This document shows, piece after piece, positions 6,761-14,443 of a stretch of DNA of 33,822 nt. Location: positions 1-33,822 of the forward strand of contig JANPAR010000188.1 of the NCBI GenBank assembly GCA_031430015.1. The letters run 5' to 3'. The stretch is from CANJDH01 sp031430015. Its GTDB lineage: Bacteria; Pseudomonadota; Gammaproteobacteria; Burkholderiales; JAEUOS01. The stretch's first letter is position 1; each line of letters begins with the position of its first letter. Below the pieces are notes generated by a model. It was not told the DNA's origin. It did not search any database and saw only the letters and a program-made list of their open reading frames with translations. Position numbers and translations under genes: made by a program.

Positions 6761-7180
6761 TTAGGCTGCGTTTCTATACTTCGCGCCGGTGCGTTGTTCC
6801 GCAGTTCCTCTCGCAACCACTGGCACAACCTGTTCAATCACAGATGGCTCCCCCTGGCCCTCGAAGGAGAACAACCGATATTCAATAAGGAGGAGACCAA
6901 CTGTGGTGCCTCTCATTGCGCCATATGGCATCGAACCGGCAGCCCAGAAGTCGTGAACCATGTGGTCCAGTTTGTACGTGCAATCTTCGGAATAGCCCAC
7001 TTCGTCGAAATGCACAATAGGGCCTTCAGCGATCGCGACGGAGCACTCAAGTTTGTTGAGGTATGCAGATAGGCGAAACCCAGTGATGGTGTGGATCATG
7101 AGAAAGCTGCGCAGGCAAACGGATACGGTTCCATCCTTCCTTCGGTACAGGCGAATAGTCGTGTCCGCGAGACGGAGCAT
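6761..7180 (-). CDS. Uncharacterised protein, 139 residues
   Basis: I do not recognise a family. The product (MLRLADTTIRLYRRKDGTVS...) has mixed, globular-looking composition with possible beta strands (TTIRLYRRKDGTVSVCLRSF, SVAIAEGPIVHF) and a central YSEDCTYKLDHMVHDFWAAG. There is no signal peptide or clear membrane segment. The local DNA is less GC-rich than the catabolic block and codon use is more relaxed, as in the next gene, which suggests acquired DNA. No convincing Shine-Dalgarno precedes ATG 7180. The last 15-20 residues (ARGTAEQRTGAKYRNAA) look non-conserved and may be read-through. A hairpin (GCGCTT at 7210-7215, AAGCGC at 7231-7236) lies just upstream. It could be a real accessory gene or a decayed one. 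Confidence 0.45.
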   Translation of the reverse strand: MLRLADTTIRLYRRKDGTVSVCLRSFLMIHTITGFRLSAYLNKLECSVAIAEGPIVHFDEVGYSEDCTYKLDHMVHDFWAAGSMPYGAMRGTTVGLLLIEYRLFSFEGQGEPSVIEQVVPVVARGTAEQRTGAKYRNAA

Positions 7181-7278
7181 GGTTTGCGGCTTACCGGCTG
7201 AAATCTGAGGCGCTTTGCGGCTTCATCGCGAAGCGCTCGGTGGATTGATGAGTTGTGCCACGCATGAGTAAATGCACT

Positions 7279-7785
7279 CTACGCCTTAGTCCGCCATTCC
7301 GGCCCATGAACCTGAGTATTGATGTAATCAATAAGAAAAGCACGCCTGTCTGCCTTGAAGTCGGCCAATTTTTGGACGCGCACTGCAAGAGATTCTTGGT
7401 AGGTTGCTATTGCTCGTTCGCAACGAACGATTTGTCCTTCAATGCCTTCCTTGTCTGCTTGGTCCCTGCACTTGGTAAGCTCCTTCTTCAAATCTTGAAT
7501 TTCTTCTTTTTCGTCTTTGATGGATTCTGCAACTGATTCCTTCTCGTCGTCGATGTCGAGCCTGAGAGCTTCTTCGTGCTGCTTCATATCTTCAACGAGA
7601 TACCCGACATGGTGGGAAAGTTCCATTTTGTCAAGTTTGTCCTTATCGGATAGGCGTCCGATCTTCACCATCCACTCCTTGAAAATTTTCTTGGCCTCGG
7701 CAGTAGAGATCGGTGCATCGACGGGTTGAAGCATTTCAGGCTTGAGAATGGGCGGCTCTTTCTTCTTAAACAAATCGAAAAACAT
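7279..7785 (-). CDS. Uncharacterised coiled-coil protein, 168 residues
   Basis: This is a cytoplasmic-looking protein with no known domain that I can name. The N-terminus is MFFDLFKKKEPPILKPEMLQ, followed by a helical region and a long charged coiled coil (about residues 70-145) rich in Glu, Lys and Asp (RLDIDDEKESVAESIKDEKE, EIQDLKKELTKCRDQ). It ends with a small C-terminal segment LIDYINTQVHGPEW. ATG 7785 has GGAG upstream at a usable distance, and codon use looks like a real gene. The DNA is AT-richer than the flanks. An IS630-family element starts about 23 bp upstream of the ATG, so the native promoter has probably been displaced and expression may depend on the element. Confidence 0.65.
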   Translation of the reverse strand: MFFDLFKKKEPPILKPEMLQPVDAPISTAEAKKIFKEWMVKIGRLSDKDKLDKMELSHHVGYLVEDMKQHEEALRLDIDDEKESVAESIKDEKEEIQDLKKELTKCRDQADKEGIEGQIVRCERAIATYQESLAVRVQKLADFKADRRAFLIDYINTQVHGPEWRTKA

Positions 7786-7817
7786 GGCTTCACTCCACTG
7801 GAGAAATTATTCCATTT

Positions 7818-8402
7818 CTAATTCAATAGAGCATTAACAATCCAATCCCAAGCGACAATGGATTTGACGGTTGACCAGTTGTTTTCCAGGGCCAGCAAGC
7901 CGATTTGCAATTGATCTTCAAGCGCATCCATCGAATCGAATGCCCGGTTGTGGAAGAATTTTTCGCGCAGTTCGTCCCACACATGTTCGACTGGGTTGAG
8001 TTCGGGCGCATAAGGTGGCAGTTTCAGCAGTTGCATGTTCGCCGGTGGTGTGAGGGCTTCGCCAGTGTGCCACCCCGCACCATCCATCACCAGGATGATG
8101 CGGTGTAACGGATGTCTCGCACCGATTTCGTCGAGGAAGATTTGCATGCAATCTGTATTGACATGCGGCAGGATGAGTGAATCGAGTTCGCCACTGACCG
8201 CATCTACCGCGCCGTAGGCATAGGTATATTCGTGGGTCAGCATGGCCCGGCATAGCGGGCGCATCGGTAGCGGCGCCCAACAGCGGCGCACATCGCTGAT
8301 ACGCCCGAAGCGCGCCTCGTCCTGGAACATCAGCTTGATCGGCCCAATCCCTGGCCAGTCGGCGATCAGCCCGGCGAGCGTTTCGGGGAGTTTTTTTTCC
8401 AC
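7818..8402 (-). CDS. IS630-family transposase, second frame (DDE catalytic domain)
   Basis: This is the catalytic part, 194 residues, beginning at GTG 8402 (MEKKLPETLAGLIADWPGIG) inside the first frame. The DDE triad is visible: D in LMFQDEARFGR, D in IILVMDGAGWHTGE, E in ELNPVEHVWDELREK, with LPPYAPELNPVEHVWDE as the family hallmark. The domain appears complete, and the TAG stop lies inside the left terminal repeat. The likely product is a fusion with the first frame made by -1 slippage on the A8 run; the catalytic frame alone has no good ribosome-binding site. The element looks potentially active. Confidence 0.9.
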   Translation of the reverse strand: MEKKLPETLAGLIADWPGIGPIKLMFQDEARFGRISDVRRCWAPLPMRPLCRAMLTHEYTYAYGAVDAVSGELDSLILPHVNTDCMQIFLDEIGARHPLHRIILVMDGAGWHTGEALTPPANMQLLKLPPYAPELNPVEHVWDELREKFFHNRAFDSMDALEDQLQIGLLALENNWSTVKSIVAWDWIVNALLN

Positions 8403-8875
8403 GCCTCCTGCGCCACGGGATCGCTCTGCGGGTGCCGCTTGTCCGGTGCCAATTTGCGCCAGCCATGCCGGTGCAGCAGGTTGTAGACCGAGGAGAGCGC
8501 CATGCCCCGTCCGAGGGCTGCTTCCAGCTCGGTCTTGATCTGCGGCACAACCAAGATGCCGCCGCTGCGAGCTCGTTCGAGAAATGGTGCTAGGACTTCA
8601 GCCTCACGCAGGGGGCTCAGATTCTGCCGCCTCCGCCCGCCGGGGCGCTGACGCTGCCCGTCGCCAACTGTCTCACCGGCAAGGAAACGGTTTCGCAAGC
8701 GGCAGGTCCATTCCACAGAGCGGCCGATGATCCGGGCCGTTTCATCAAGACTCAATCCGTGCGCCAACGGCAGCACTACCGCCTGCGCTTGCCGCAATTC
8801 GTCAATCGTCTTGGCCTGCCGGATCATCTCCTGAGCCATCTCCAAGACTTCCGTTCCACGTGCTGGTCTGGCCAT
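8366..8875 (-). CDS. IS630-family transposase, first frame (HTH DNA-binding part)
   Basis: This is the N-terminal 169 residues of an IS630-type transposase: a helix-turn-helix region (LPLAHGLSLDETARIIGRSV, EWTCRLRNRFL), an arginine-rich linker (GDGQRQRPGGRRRQNLS), and a second winged-helix segment (AALGRGMALSSVYNLLHRHG, WRKLAPDKRHPQ). The frame ends shortly after a run of eight A on the coding strand (8391-8398). A -1 shift on this run joins it to the catalytic frame, the usual programmed frameshift arrangement in this family. Alternatively the run is a length mutation that broke a single gene. Confidence 0.88.
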   Translation of the reverse strand: MARPARGTEVLEMAQEMIRQAKTIDELRQAQAVVLPLAHGLSLDETARIIGRSVEWTCRLRNRFLAGETVGDGQRQRPGGRRRQNLSPLREAEVLAPFLERARSGGILVVPQIKTELEAALGRGMALSSVYNLLHRHGWRKLAPDKRHPQSDPVAQEAWKKNSPKRSPG

Positions 8876-8939
8876 CGCACACCTCGAAGGGCTGTTGAGA
8901 GGCCATTATTATTGCATTAATGATTTAAAAATGGAATTA

Positions 8940-9255
8940 GACCCAAGCTGCAACGCGTCAGCGGGGCATATCCTGAAGTGAGGCACCCGACGTTGCCAGA
9001 AAAACCGTCGCGCTCGACGATCATTCCGGGAGTAATTCGCGCAACTGCTTGGTGCAATTCACTGCAAGCTATGCGAGTCATTTGTGCTGCTCGCGAATGT
9101 CATGAAAACCGTCTCGCATACTACGCCCTGTGTGCCCGTCAATCAATGCGCAAACCGTGTCACTCTGGGTTGCGCCGATTCGAACACACCACACATCCGT
9201 TGTGACGGGAACGACTGGCCGCAGAACCAGTGTGACATCACGGGAATGCGTTTGA
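8940..9255. other. Gene-poor stretch between the IS element and the repeat/Bug remnant
   Basis: I find no convincing gene, RNA or terminator here. On the minus strand a frame ending at 9078 (SDTVCALIDGHTGRSMRDGF, then HDIREQHK) is open over about 50 codons, but it reads through repeat copy B at its start and matches nothing I know. It may be the tail of a decayed gene. The region has lower GC than its neighbours. Confidence 0.4.
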
Positions 9256-9369
9256 ATTTTTTGAGTGATGCCCTGAAACCATTGGTGCAAGCCATTGTTG
9301 AGAATCACACTTTCGAAACCGTTGGTACAAGCCACTGAGAACGCACCAGCCTTTCATAAATCGCTCCAA
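9256..9369. repeat. Dispersed intergenic repeat, copy B
   Basis: Two units (CCCTGAAACCATTGGTGCAA and TTCGAAACCGTTGGTACAAG) put TTGGT at 9282-9286 and 9322-9326, again 40 bp apart. It aligns along its whole length with copy A, including the spacer before the Bug stop codon. TTCGAAACCGTTGG also occurs inverted at 24302-24315. Confidence 0.65.
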
Positions 9370-9440
9370 TCAGTGCGCCTTGATCCCCGTCGTTTTAACC
9401 CAACGCGCCGCTCCCGCTGCCGCCGCGTTACTCCGCCGCC
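9370..9440 (-). pseudogene. Remnant: last ~23 codons of a lost Bug/TctC receptor gene
   Basis: On the minus strand, in frame with a TGA at 9370-9372, the sequence reads AARWVKTTGIKAH before the stop. This closely resembles the Bug receptor C-terminus at 3445 (YARLVKKSGIKVD). The DNA beyond the stop (repeat copy B) also matches the 3-prime flank of that gene. Upstream, the similarity ends at the stop codon of the CaiB-family gene (9441). The rest of a Bug gene seems to have been deleted, leaving its tail and 3-prime flank next to CaiB. The upstream limit of true homology is uncertain by some codons. Confidence 0.7.
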
Positions 9441-10655
9441 TCACGCCACGGCGCGCGCCGCACGCAGCGCAGCGACTTCGGCCGCTGAGTAACCAGCCTC
9501 TTGCAGCAGCACGTCGGTGTGCTGCCCCATGGCGGGCGGGTCGCTGCGGATGCCGAGGCGCCGGCCGTCCATCGAGAGCGGGAACAGCACCGTTTGCACC
9601 GTCTCGCCCGCGCGTGCGCCGTCGGGCAGCTTGATGTCGGCGAGGCCGCCGGTGGCCTTGAGGTGAGGGTCGTCGAACAGGTCTTCGGGTTTGGCAATCG
9701 GCGCGAAGGGGAGGCCCACTTTTTCAAACAGGGCCGATAGCTCGGCTGCGCTGTGCGTGGCGAGGCGCTGGCGCAGGGTGTCGATCAGGGTGCCGCGCAT
9801 TTGCACGCGCTGGTTGTTGGTGGCGAGTGCCGGGTCAGCCTTGAGGTCGGCGTAGCCGAGCGCATCGCAAAACGTGACCCACTGCGCGTCACTCACCGCC
9901 GCGAGGAAAATCTGCTCGCCGTCCCTGACCGTGAACACGTCGTACACCGCCCACGCCGAGATGCGCCCCGGCATCGGCGCGGCCGGTTTGCCGGTGAGCG
10001 CGTATTGCAGCATGTGCTGGCCGACCAGGAACACATTGTTCTCGAACAGGGCCGACTGCACTTCCTGGCCTTTACCGGTTGCATTGGGTCCCATGTCACG
10101 CTGCATCAGCGCGGCCATCGCGCCAATCGCGCCAAACAGGCCGCCCATGATGTCGTTGACGCTGGAGCCGGCACGCAGCGGGTCGCCGGGCCGCCCCGTC
10201 ATGTAGGCGAGGCCGCCCATCATCTGCACCACCTCGTCGAGCGCGGTGCGGTGATCGTAGGGGCCGGGCAGAAACCCCTTGTGCGCGACGTACACCACGC
10301 GCGGATTGAGTTTGGCGAGCGACGCGTGGTCGAGGCCGTACTTTTCCATGGTGCCGGGCTTGAAATTTTCGCTGACCACATCGGCGGAGAGGCAGAGCTT
10401 GAGCGCCACTTCCAGCCCCGCCGGTTTGCGCAGGTCGAGGGCAATGCTCTTCTTGTTGTGGTTGAACATCGGGAAGAAGCCAGCTCCCGATCCGAGCAGA
10501 TGGCGCGTGCGGTCGCCTTCGATCGGTTCGACCTTGATCACCTCCGCCCCAAGATCGGCCAGCATCATGCCGCAGGTGGGGCCCATCACCATGTGGGTGA
10601 ATTCGACGACGCGGATGCCGGCCAGCGGCAAGGGTTGCGCGGTATTGCCGTTCAT
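9441..10655 (-). CDS. CaiB/BaiF-family (class III) CoA-transferase
   Basis: This cytoplasmic enzyme moves CoA between a thioester donor and a carboxylic acid acceptor. Its 404 residues run LPLAGIRVVEFTHMVMGPTC, GMMLADLGAEVIKVEPIEGD, NHNKKSIALDLRKPAG and ADVVSENFKPGTMEKYGLDH, then GSSVNDIMGGLFGAIGAMAA, where D168 is at the usual catalytic aspartate position. ATG 10655 (MNGNTAQPLPLAG) is used; an upstream TTG at 10682 is less likely. The gene follows a pilin gene and a Rieske oxygenase on the same strand, so it may act on a product of the oxygenase pathway. Its stop is immediately followed by a Bug-gene remnant, so an original CaiB-Bug gene pair is plausible. Substrate unknown. Confidence 0.92.
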   Translation of the reverse strand: MNGNTAQPLPLAGIRVVEFTHMVMGPTCGMMLADLGAEVIKVEPIEGDRTRHLLGSGAGFFPMFNHNKKSIALDLRKPAGLEVALKLCLSADVVSENFKPGTMEKYGLDHASLAKLNPRVVYVAHKGFLPGPYDHRTALDEVVQMMGGLAYMTGRPGDPLRAGSSVNDIMGGLFGAIGAMAALMQRDMGPNATGKGQEVQSALFENNVFLVGQHMLQYALTGKPAAPMPGRISAWAVYDVFTVRDGEQIFLAAVSDAQWVTFCDALGYADLKADPALATNNQRVQMRGTLIDTLRQRLATHSAAELSALFEKVGLPFAPIAKPEDLFDDPHLKATGGLADIKLPDGARAGETVQTVLFPLSMDGRRLGIRSDPPAMGQHTDVLLQEAGYSAAEVAALRAARAVA

Positions 10656-10746
10656 TGGTTGCCCCAGGCGCGGATTGCGCAAACGAGAATGATGAGCGGC
10701 ATTTTAGGCGGCGCTATGTGACGCACGCACATCCGCTCTGCCTTGC

Positions 10747-11232
10747 CTACCCGGCCCGGCACTTGAACGGCAAATACGTCGCAGAAATATTGGTCTGGTT
10801 CGCACCCTTGGCCGTCATCTTGTCCGGCGTGGGCGCATAGCCACACACCCACGCCACCGGCACCACGGGCGCGTCTTCCACCACCGCCGGGCGCAGGGTG
10901 AGCACTTTGCCCTTGAGCAGGCTGTTGGCGCGATTGCCGAAGGTGATGTGGATCGCGCCGCCCTGCACGTTAAGCGCGCTGATGTAATTGCTGACGACCT
11001 TGTCAGAGGCGGGCAACCCTGCCGCCGCGTTGTCGGCGGCCAGCGGCTGGCCTGCGGCCCAAGCAGCGGCAATGGGCGTCTTGGCGATATCCGCAAGCGG
11101 CAGCGCTTCGTTGATCTGCTCGCGAATGATCTTGTCGGTGAAGCTCGGCAGCGCAATCAGCGCCAGGATCGCGACGATGCCGATGACGACCATCATCTCG
11201 ATCATGGTGAAGCCTTGTGCGCGATGCTTCAT
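10747..11232 (-). CDS. Type IV pilin-like protein (prepilin with N-methylation signal)
   Basis: This is a 161-residue pilin subunit. The prepilin peptidase site is MKHRAQG before FTMIEMMVVIGIVAILALIA, with Gly at -1, Phe at +1 (methylated) and Glu at +5, followed by the hydrophobic spine helix. A C-terminal cysteine pair (WVCGYAP and PFKCRAG) can form the disulfide loop of major type IVa pilins. The ATG at 11232 is fixed by the leader; the frame is open far upstream without coding character. It lies alone between a Rieske oxygenase and a CoA-transferase gene; no other pilus assembly genes are in the window. It may be a major or minor pilin of a system encoded elsewhere. Confidence 0.88.
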   Translation of the reverse strand: MKHRAQGFTMIEMMVVIGIVAILALIALPSFTDKIIREQINEALPLADIAKTPIAAAWAAGQPLAADNAAAGLPASDKVVSNYISALNVQGGAIHITFGNRANSLLKGKVLTLRPAVVEDAPVVPVAWVCGYAPTPDKMTAKGANQTNISATYLPFKCRAG

Positions 11233-11359
11233 GGCAGACAACTGTCGAGGGGTATTCCGGTCAGGCCATTTAACCAAACCGCATTGCGAATTGCGATGCT
11301 GCGCTTGTAATTGTTTGCAACAGCACGCCACGCGCGGCATCGCTTCTCCACGCTTCTGT

Positions 11360-12400
11360 TTATTTTTCTTTGGCGAGCAAGCGCTCAATGATCTTGCGCG
11401 ACTGCACCCCACCCGCATCGATGTTGAGTTTGAGCAGATTTCGCTCGGGGTAAGTGAGCAGGTTGCGCTGCTGATGCTCCAGCACTTCGAGGTCTTCAGA
11501 AAAAATCTTGTGCTGCCCGTCGCGAATCGCGGCGGTGAGGGCCTTGTCATCCGGTTTGAATTTGCGCGCCATGCCCCAGAAATACCAGATGGAGGTGTCG
11601 GTTTCGGGCGTGATGAAGTCGACCACCACGCTGTAAGCCTTGTGCTCTGCTGGCGCGTTGTAGCCGCCCTTGCCGGCGTGGGCGACGCCGACTTCGATCA
11701 TCACGTGGCTGGGCGGCGTGAAGCGGCAGATCTGCCAACGATCCACCGGCACATCGTCGGCGAGGCCATTGCCGCGCAGCGCGAGTTGCCAGAACGGCGG
11801 CGCCATGATGCCGTCCATGAAGCGGCTGGTGACGACACTGTTGCCGTCGACCGTGGTCTTGCACGGTGTCTCGTCGATCTCGGGCTGGCCGATGCTGGTC
11901 GAATGTACGTAGGTCTCGTGCGTGAGATCCATCAGGTTATCGATCATCAGGCGGTAGTCGCAATTAACGTGGAACATGCCGCCGCCGTAGGCCCAGGCTG
12001 GATCAGTCTGATGGGGGTCGGCATGCCATTCGAGCTGCGGAATCAGGTCGGCGTCGGCCAGCGTCGCGTCACCCGGCCACACCCAGATGAAGCCATAGCG
12101 CTCTTCGACTGCGTAACTTTTGTTGGCCGGGAAGCCGCGCACCCGCTGGCCAGGCATGCTCACCACTTTGCCGTCGCAGCCCATCTCCAGCCCGTGATAG
12201 CCGCACACCAGCTTGCCATCGCTGACGCGGCCGAGCGAAAGCGCCGCGCCGCGATGCGGGCAGAAATCTTCGACCGCGGCAACCTTGCCCTGCGCGCCGC
12301 GGAAGAAGGCGATGCGCTCGTTGCAGATGGTGCGCCCCAAGGGTTTCTCATCGATTTCGTTGGGGGTGCAGGCGACGTACCAAGTGTTTTTCAGGAACAT
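11360..12400 (-). CDS. Rieske non-heme iron oxygenase, vanillate O-demethylase oxygenase (VanA)-like
   Basis: This is the oxygenase component of a ring-hydroxylating or O-demethylating system, 346 residues. The N-terminal Rieske domain has C47-x-H49 and C66-x2-H69 (FCPHRGAALSLGRVS then LVCGYHG), binding a [2Fe-2S] cluster. The catalytic domain has the mononuclear iron motif MIDNLMDLTHETYVHSTSIG with H161 and H166 and bridging D154. MFLKNTWYVACTPNEI is the typical VanA-type start, supported by AAGGATGG before ATG 12400. No reductase gene (VanB-like) is adjacent, so electrons must come from a partner elsewhere. It begins a minus-strand group with pilin and CoA-transferase, divergent from the dehydratase gene. 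Demethylation of an aromatic ether is a reasonable guess only. Confidence 0.92.
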   Translation of the reverse strand: MFLKNTWYVACTPNEIDEKPLGRTICNERIAFFRGAQGKVAAVEDFCPHRGAALSLGRVSDGKLVCGYHGLEMGCDGKVVSMPGQRVRGFPANKSYAVEERYGFIWVWPGDATLADADLIPQLEWHADPHQTDPAWAYGGGMFHVNCDYRLMIDNLMDLTHETYVHSTSIGQPEIDETPCKTTVDGNSVVTSRFMDGIMAPPFWQLALRGNGLADDVPVDRWQICRFTPPSHVMIEVGVAHAGKGGYNAPAEHKAYSVVVDFITPETDTSIWYFWGMARKFKPDDKALTAAIRDGQHKIFSEDLEVLEHQQRNLLTYPERNLLKLNIDAGGVQSRKIIERLLAKEK

Positions 12401-12549
12401 GATCCATCCTTGTGGCGCATCAACGTGACGCATCTGTTTTGCTTGCGCGCCGATGCGGGCGCGGCGGGAAGCTGCCATTATGCAAGGCCGTTTTGAAACC
12501 GCACCCGGCAACCCGATAAGATTCGGCTGAACCTTTTACGATCCACACC

Positions 12550-14418
12550 ATGACCAAATCCTCCAAACCTGATTCTGCACCTGCCTCCGACATGACGCCA
12601 AAGACCGTACCCGCCTCCGGCATGTCAAGCAACGCCGTACCTGCCTCCGGCATGCAAGGTAACGCCGCGCCCGCCTCCGGCATGCTAGGTAACGCCGCGC
12701 CCGCCTCCGGCATGCGCAAGGGGCTCACCAGCTACGGCGACACCGGCTTTTCCCTGTTTTTGCGCAAGGCCTTCATCAAGGGCGCGGGTTACTCTGATCG
12801 CGCGCTCGATCGCCCGGTCATCGGCATCACCAACACCGGCAGCGCCTACAACCCGTGTCACGGCAACGCACCGCAGTTGATCGAGGCGGTCAAGCGCGGC
12901 GTGCTGATGGCGGGCGGTTTGCCGATGGACTTTCCGACGATTTCGATTCACGAGAGTTTTGCCGCGCCGACATCGATGTTTTTGCGCAACCTGATGTCGA
13001 TGGACACCGAAGAGTTGATCCGCGCGCAACCGATGGATGCCATCGTGCTGATCGGTGGCTGCGACAAAACCGTGCCCGCGCAGTTGATGGGCGCGGCGTC
13101 TGCGGGCTTGCCTGCCATTCAACTCATTACTGGCTCGATGCTGACCGGCTCGCACCGCTCCGAGCGCGTCGGCGCGTGTACCGACTGCCGCCGCTATTGG
13201 GCCAAGTTTCGCGCTGAGGAGATCGACGCCGAAGAAGTCGCAGCGGTGAACAATCAATTGGTCGCAAGTGTCGGCACCTGCTCGGTGATGGGCACAGCGA
13301 GCACCATGGCCTGCGTCGCCGAGGCGCTCGGCATGACGGTGCCGGGTGGCGCTTCGCCCCCCGCTGTCACCGCCGACCGCATTCGCATCGCCGAGCAGAC
13401 CGGCGTGCAGGCGGTGGCGATGGCGCAGCAGGGCCTGACCATCGACAAAATTCTGACCCAAAAGGCGTTTGAGAACGGCATGCGCGTGCTGCTGTCGATT
13501 GCCGGCTCGACCAACGGCATCGTGCATCTGACCGCGATTGCCGGGCGCATGGGCCTGGAGCTTGACCTCAAGGCGCTCGACCGCATGGGCCGCGAGACGC
13601 CGGTGCTGCTCGACCTCAAGCCCTCGGGCCAGCACTACATGGAGGACTTTCATCACGCCGGCGGCATGGCCACCTTGCTGCGCGAATTGCGTCCGCTGCT
13701 GCATCTGGACGCCTTGACCGTCACCGGCCGCACTCTCGGTGAAGAACTCGACGCCCAAGGGCCAGGGTTCAAACAGGATGTGGTGCGCCCGTTTACCGAT
13801 CCGATTTATCCGAACGGGGCGATTGCCGTGCTCGAGGGCAACCTCGCGCCGGACGGCTGCATCATCAAGGCGGCGGCGGCCAACCCGAAACTGATGGAGC
13901 ACGAAGGCCGCGCCGTGGTGTTTGAAAATGCCGCCGACCTCGCCGCGCGCATTGACTCACCTGACCTCGATGTCAACGCCGATGACGTGCTGGTACTCAA
14001 GTGCATCGGCCCCAAGGGCGCGCCGGGCATGCCCGAGGCCGGTTACATGCCGATCCCGCTCAAGCTCGCGAAGGCGGGCGTCAAAGACATGGTGCGCATT
14101 TCCGACGGGCGCATGAGCGGCACCGCGTTTGGCACCATCGTGCTGCACGTGACGCCGGAGTCGGCGGTGGGCGGGCCGCTCGCCTATGTGCAAAACGGTG
14201 ATCGCATTCGCTTGTCGGTGTCGCAACGCAAGCTCGACCTGCTGGTGTCTGCCGAAGAACTGGCGCGCCGCGCCAAGGCGAATCCGGTCACCGTGCCGAC
14301 GGCAGGGCGCGGCTATCGCAAGCTTTTCCTCGACACCGTAACGCAGGCCGACAAGGGCGTGGATTTTGATTTTCTGCGTGCCGAGAAGATGAGAGGCAGT
14401 TTTCCGCAGGCACGCTAG
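12550..14418 (+). CDS. IlvD/Edd-family dehydratase with a tandem-repeat N-terminal extension
   Basis: This Fe-S dehydratase of sugar acids or dihydroxy acids converts a 2,3-dihydroxy acid to a 2-oxo acid. It has 622 residues if started at 12550. Cluster cysteines are C103 (NPCHGN), C171 (GGCDKTVPA) and C244 (GTCSVMGTASTM); the 68 and 73 spacings match what I recall for the [2Fe-2S] pentonate dehydratases of this family. GAPGMPEAGYMPIP and DGRMSGTAFGTIVLHVTPE are the C-terminal signatures. The first 54 residues are not in the family: five PAS(G/D)M units at 10-residue spacing. Each brings an in-frame ATG, so the start could be anywhere from 12550 to 12712 (MRKGLTSYGDTGFSLFLRKA, the canonical start). 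No clear ribosome-binding site resolves this. It is followed by CaiB and patatin-like genes. Confidence 0.92.
   Translation: MTKSSKPDSAPASDMTPKTVPASGMSSNAVPASGMQGNAAPASGMLGNAAPASGMRKGLTSYGDTGFSLFLRKAFIKGAGYSDRALDRPVIGITNTGSAYNPCHGNAPQLIEAVKRGVLMAGGLPMDFPTISIHESFAAPTSMFLRNLMSMDTEELIRAQPMDAIVLIGGCDKTVPAQLMGAASAGLPAIQLITGSMLTGSHRSERVGACTDCRRYWAKFRAEEIDAEEVAAVNNQLVASVGTCSVMGTASTMACVAEALGMTVPGGASPPAVTADRIRIAEQTGVQAVAMAQQGLTIDKILTQKAFENGMRVLLSIAGSTNGIVHLTAIAGRMGLELDLKALDRMGRETPVLLDLKPSGQHYMEDFHHAGGMATLLRELRPLLHLDALTVTGRTLGEELDAQGPGFKQDVVRPFTDPIYPNGAIAVLEGNLAPDGCIIKAAAANPKLMEHEGRAVVFENAADLAARIDSPDLDVNADDVLVLKCIGPKGAPGMPEAGYMPIPLKLAKAGVKDMVRISDGRMSGTAFGTIVLHVTPESAVGGPLAYVQNGDRIRLSVSQRKLDLLVSAEELARRAKANPVTVPTAGRGYRKLFLDTVTQADKGVDFDFLRAEKMRGSFPQAR
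12580..12714 (+). repeat. 30-bp in-frame tandem repeat (4.5 copies) at the dehydratase 5-prime end
   Basis: Units start at 12580, 12610, 12640, 12670 and 12700 (partial). Each begins CC(T/C)GCCTCCG(A/G)CATG (PASDM or PASGM); the last full units are nearly identical (CAAGGTAACGCCGCG versus CTAGGTAACGCCGCG), suggesting recent expansion. Copy-number change adds or removes 10 residues without breaking the frame. Confidence 0.9.
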
Positions 14419-14443
14419 GGTGCCGCCGTCCATCCGCTTAACC

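Larger units (their letters stand above)
7809..8937 (-). mobile_element. IS630-family insertion sequence, about 1.13 kb
   Basis: The element has imperfect terminal inverted repeats of about 34 bp (left end from 7809, ATTCCATTTCTAATTCAATA; right end read inward from 8937, ATTCCATTTTTAAATCATTA), with about 26 of 34 positions identical. TA dinucleotides occur at or next to both ends (7808-7809 and 8938-8939), as expected for IS630/Tc1-type insertion, but they are offset by one base relative to the repeats, so the exact boundaries are uncertain by 1-2 bp. It carries two overlapping transposase frames on the minus strand and has normal length for the family. Confidence 0.85.

Noticed and set aside
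7806..8940. Perfect TA target duplication for the IS630 element
   Set aside because: TA is present at both ends but out of register by one base with the inverted repeats, so a clean duplication cannot be claimed.
9150..9200. TTCGAA-containing stretch resembling a tRNA T-loop
   Set aside because: No acceptor or anticodon stem can be folded around it and no CCA end fits; treated as chance.
9078..9335. Minus-strand frame MACTNGF... between the IS element and CaiB
   Set aside because: Its first part is the repeat copy B read as protein; no start signal or family match. Mentioned only as a possible decayed tail.
10656..10682. Longer CaiB start (TTG 10682)
   Set aside because: It adds nine non-conserved residues from a rare start codon; ATG 10655 fits the family.
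12580..12714. Regular 30-bp repeats as a possible CRISPR array
   Set aside because: Units are contiguous without unique spacers and lie in frame at the start of a dehydratase gene.
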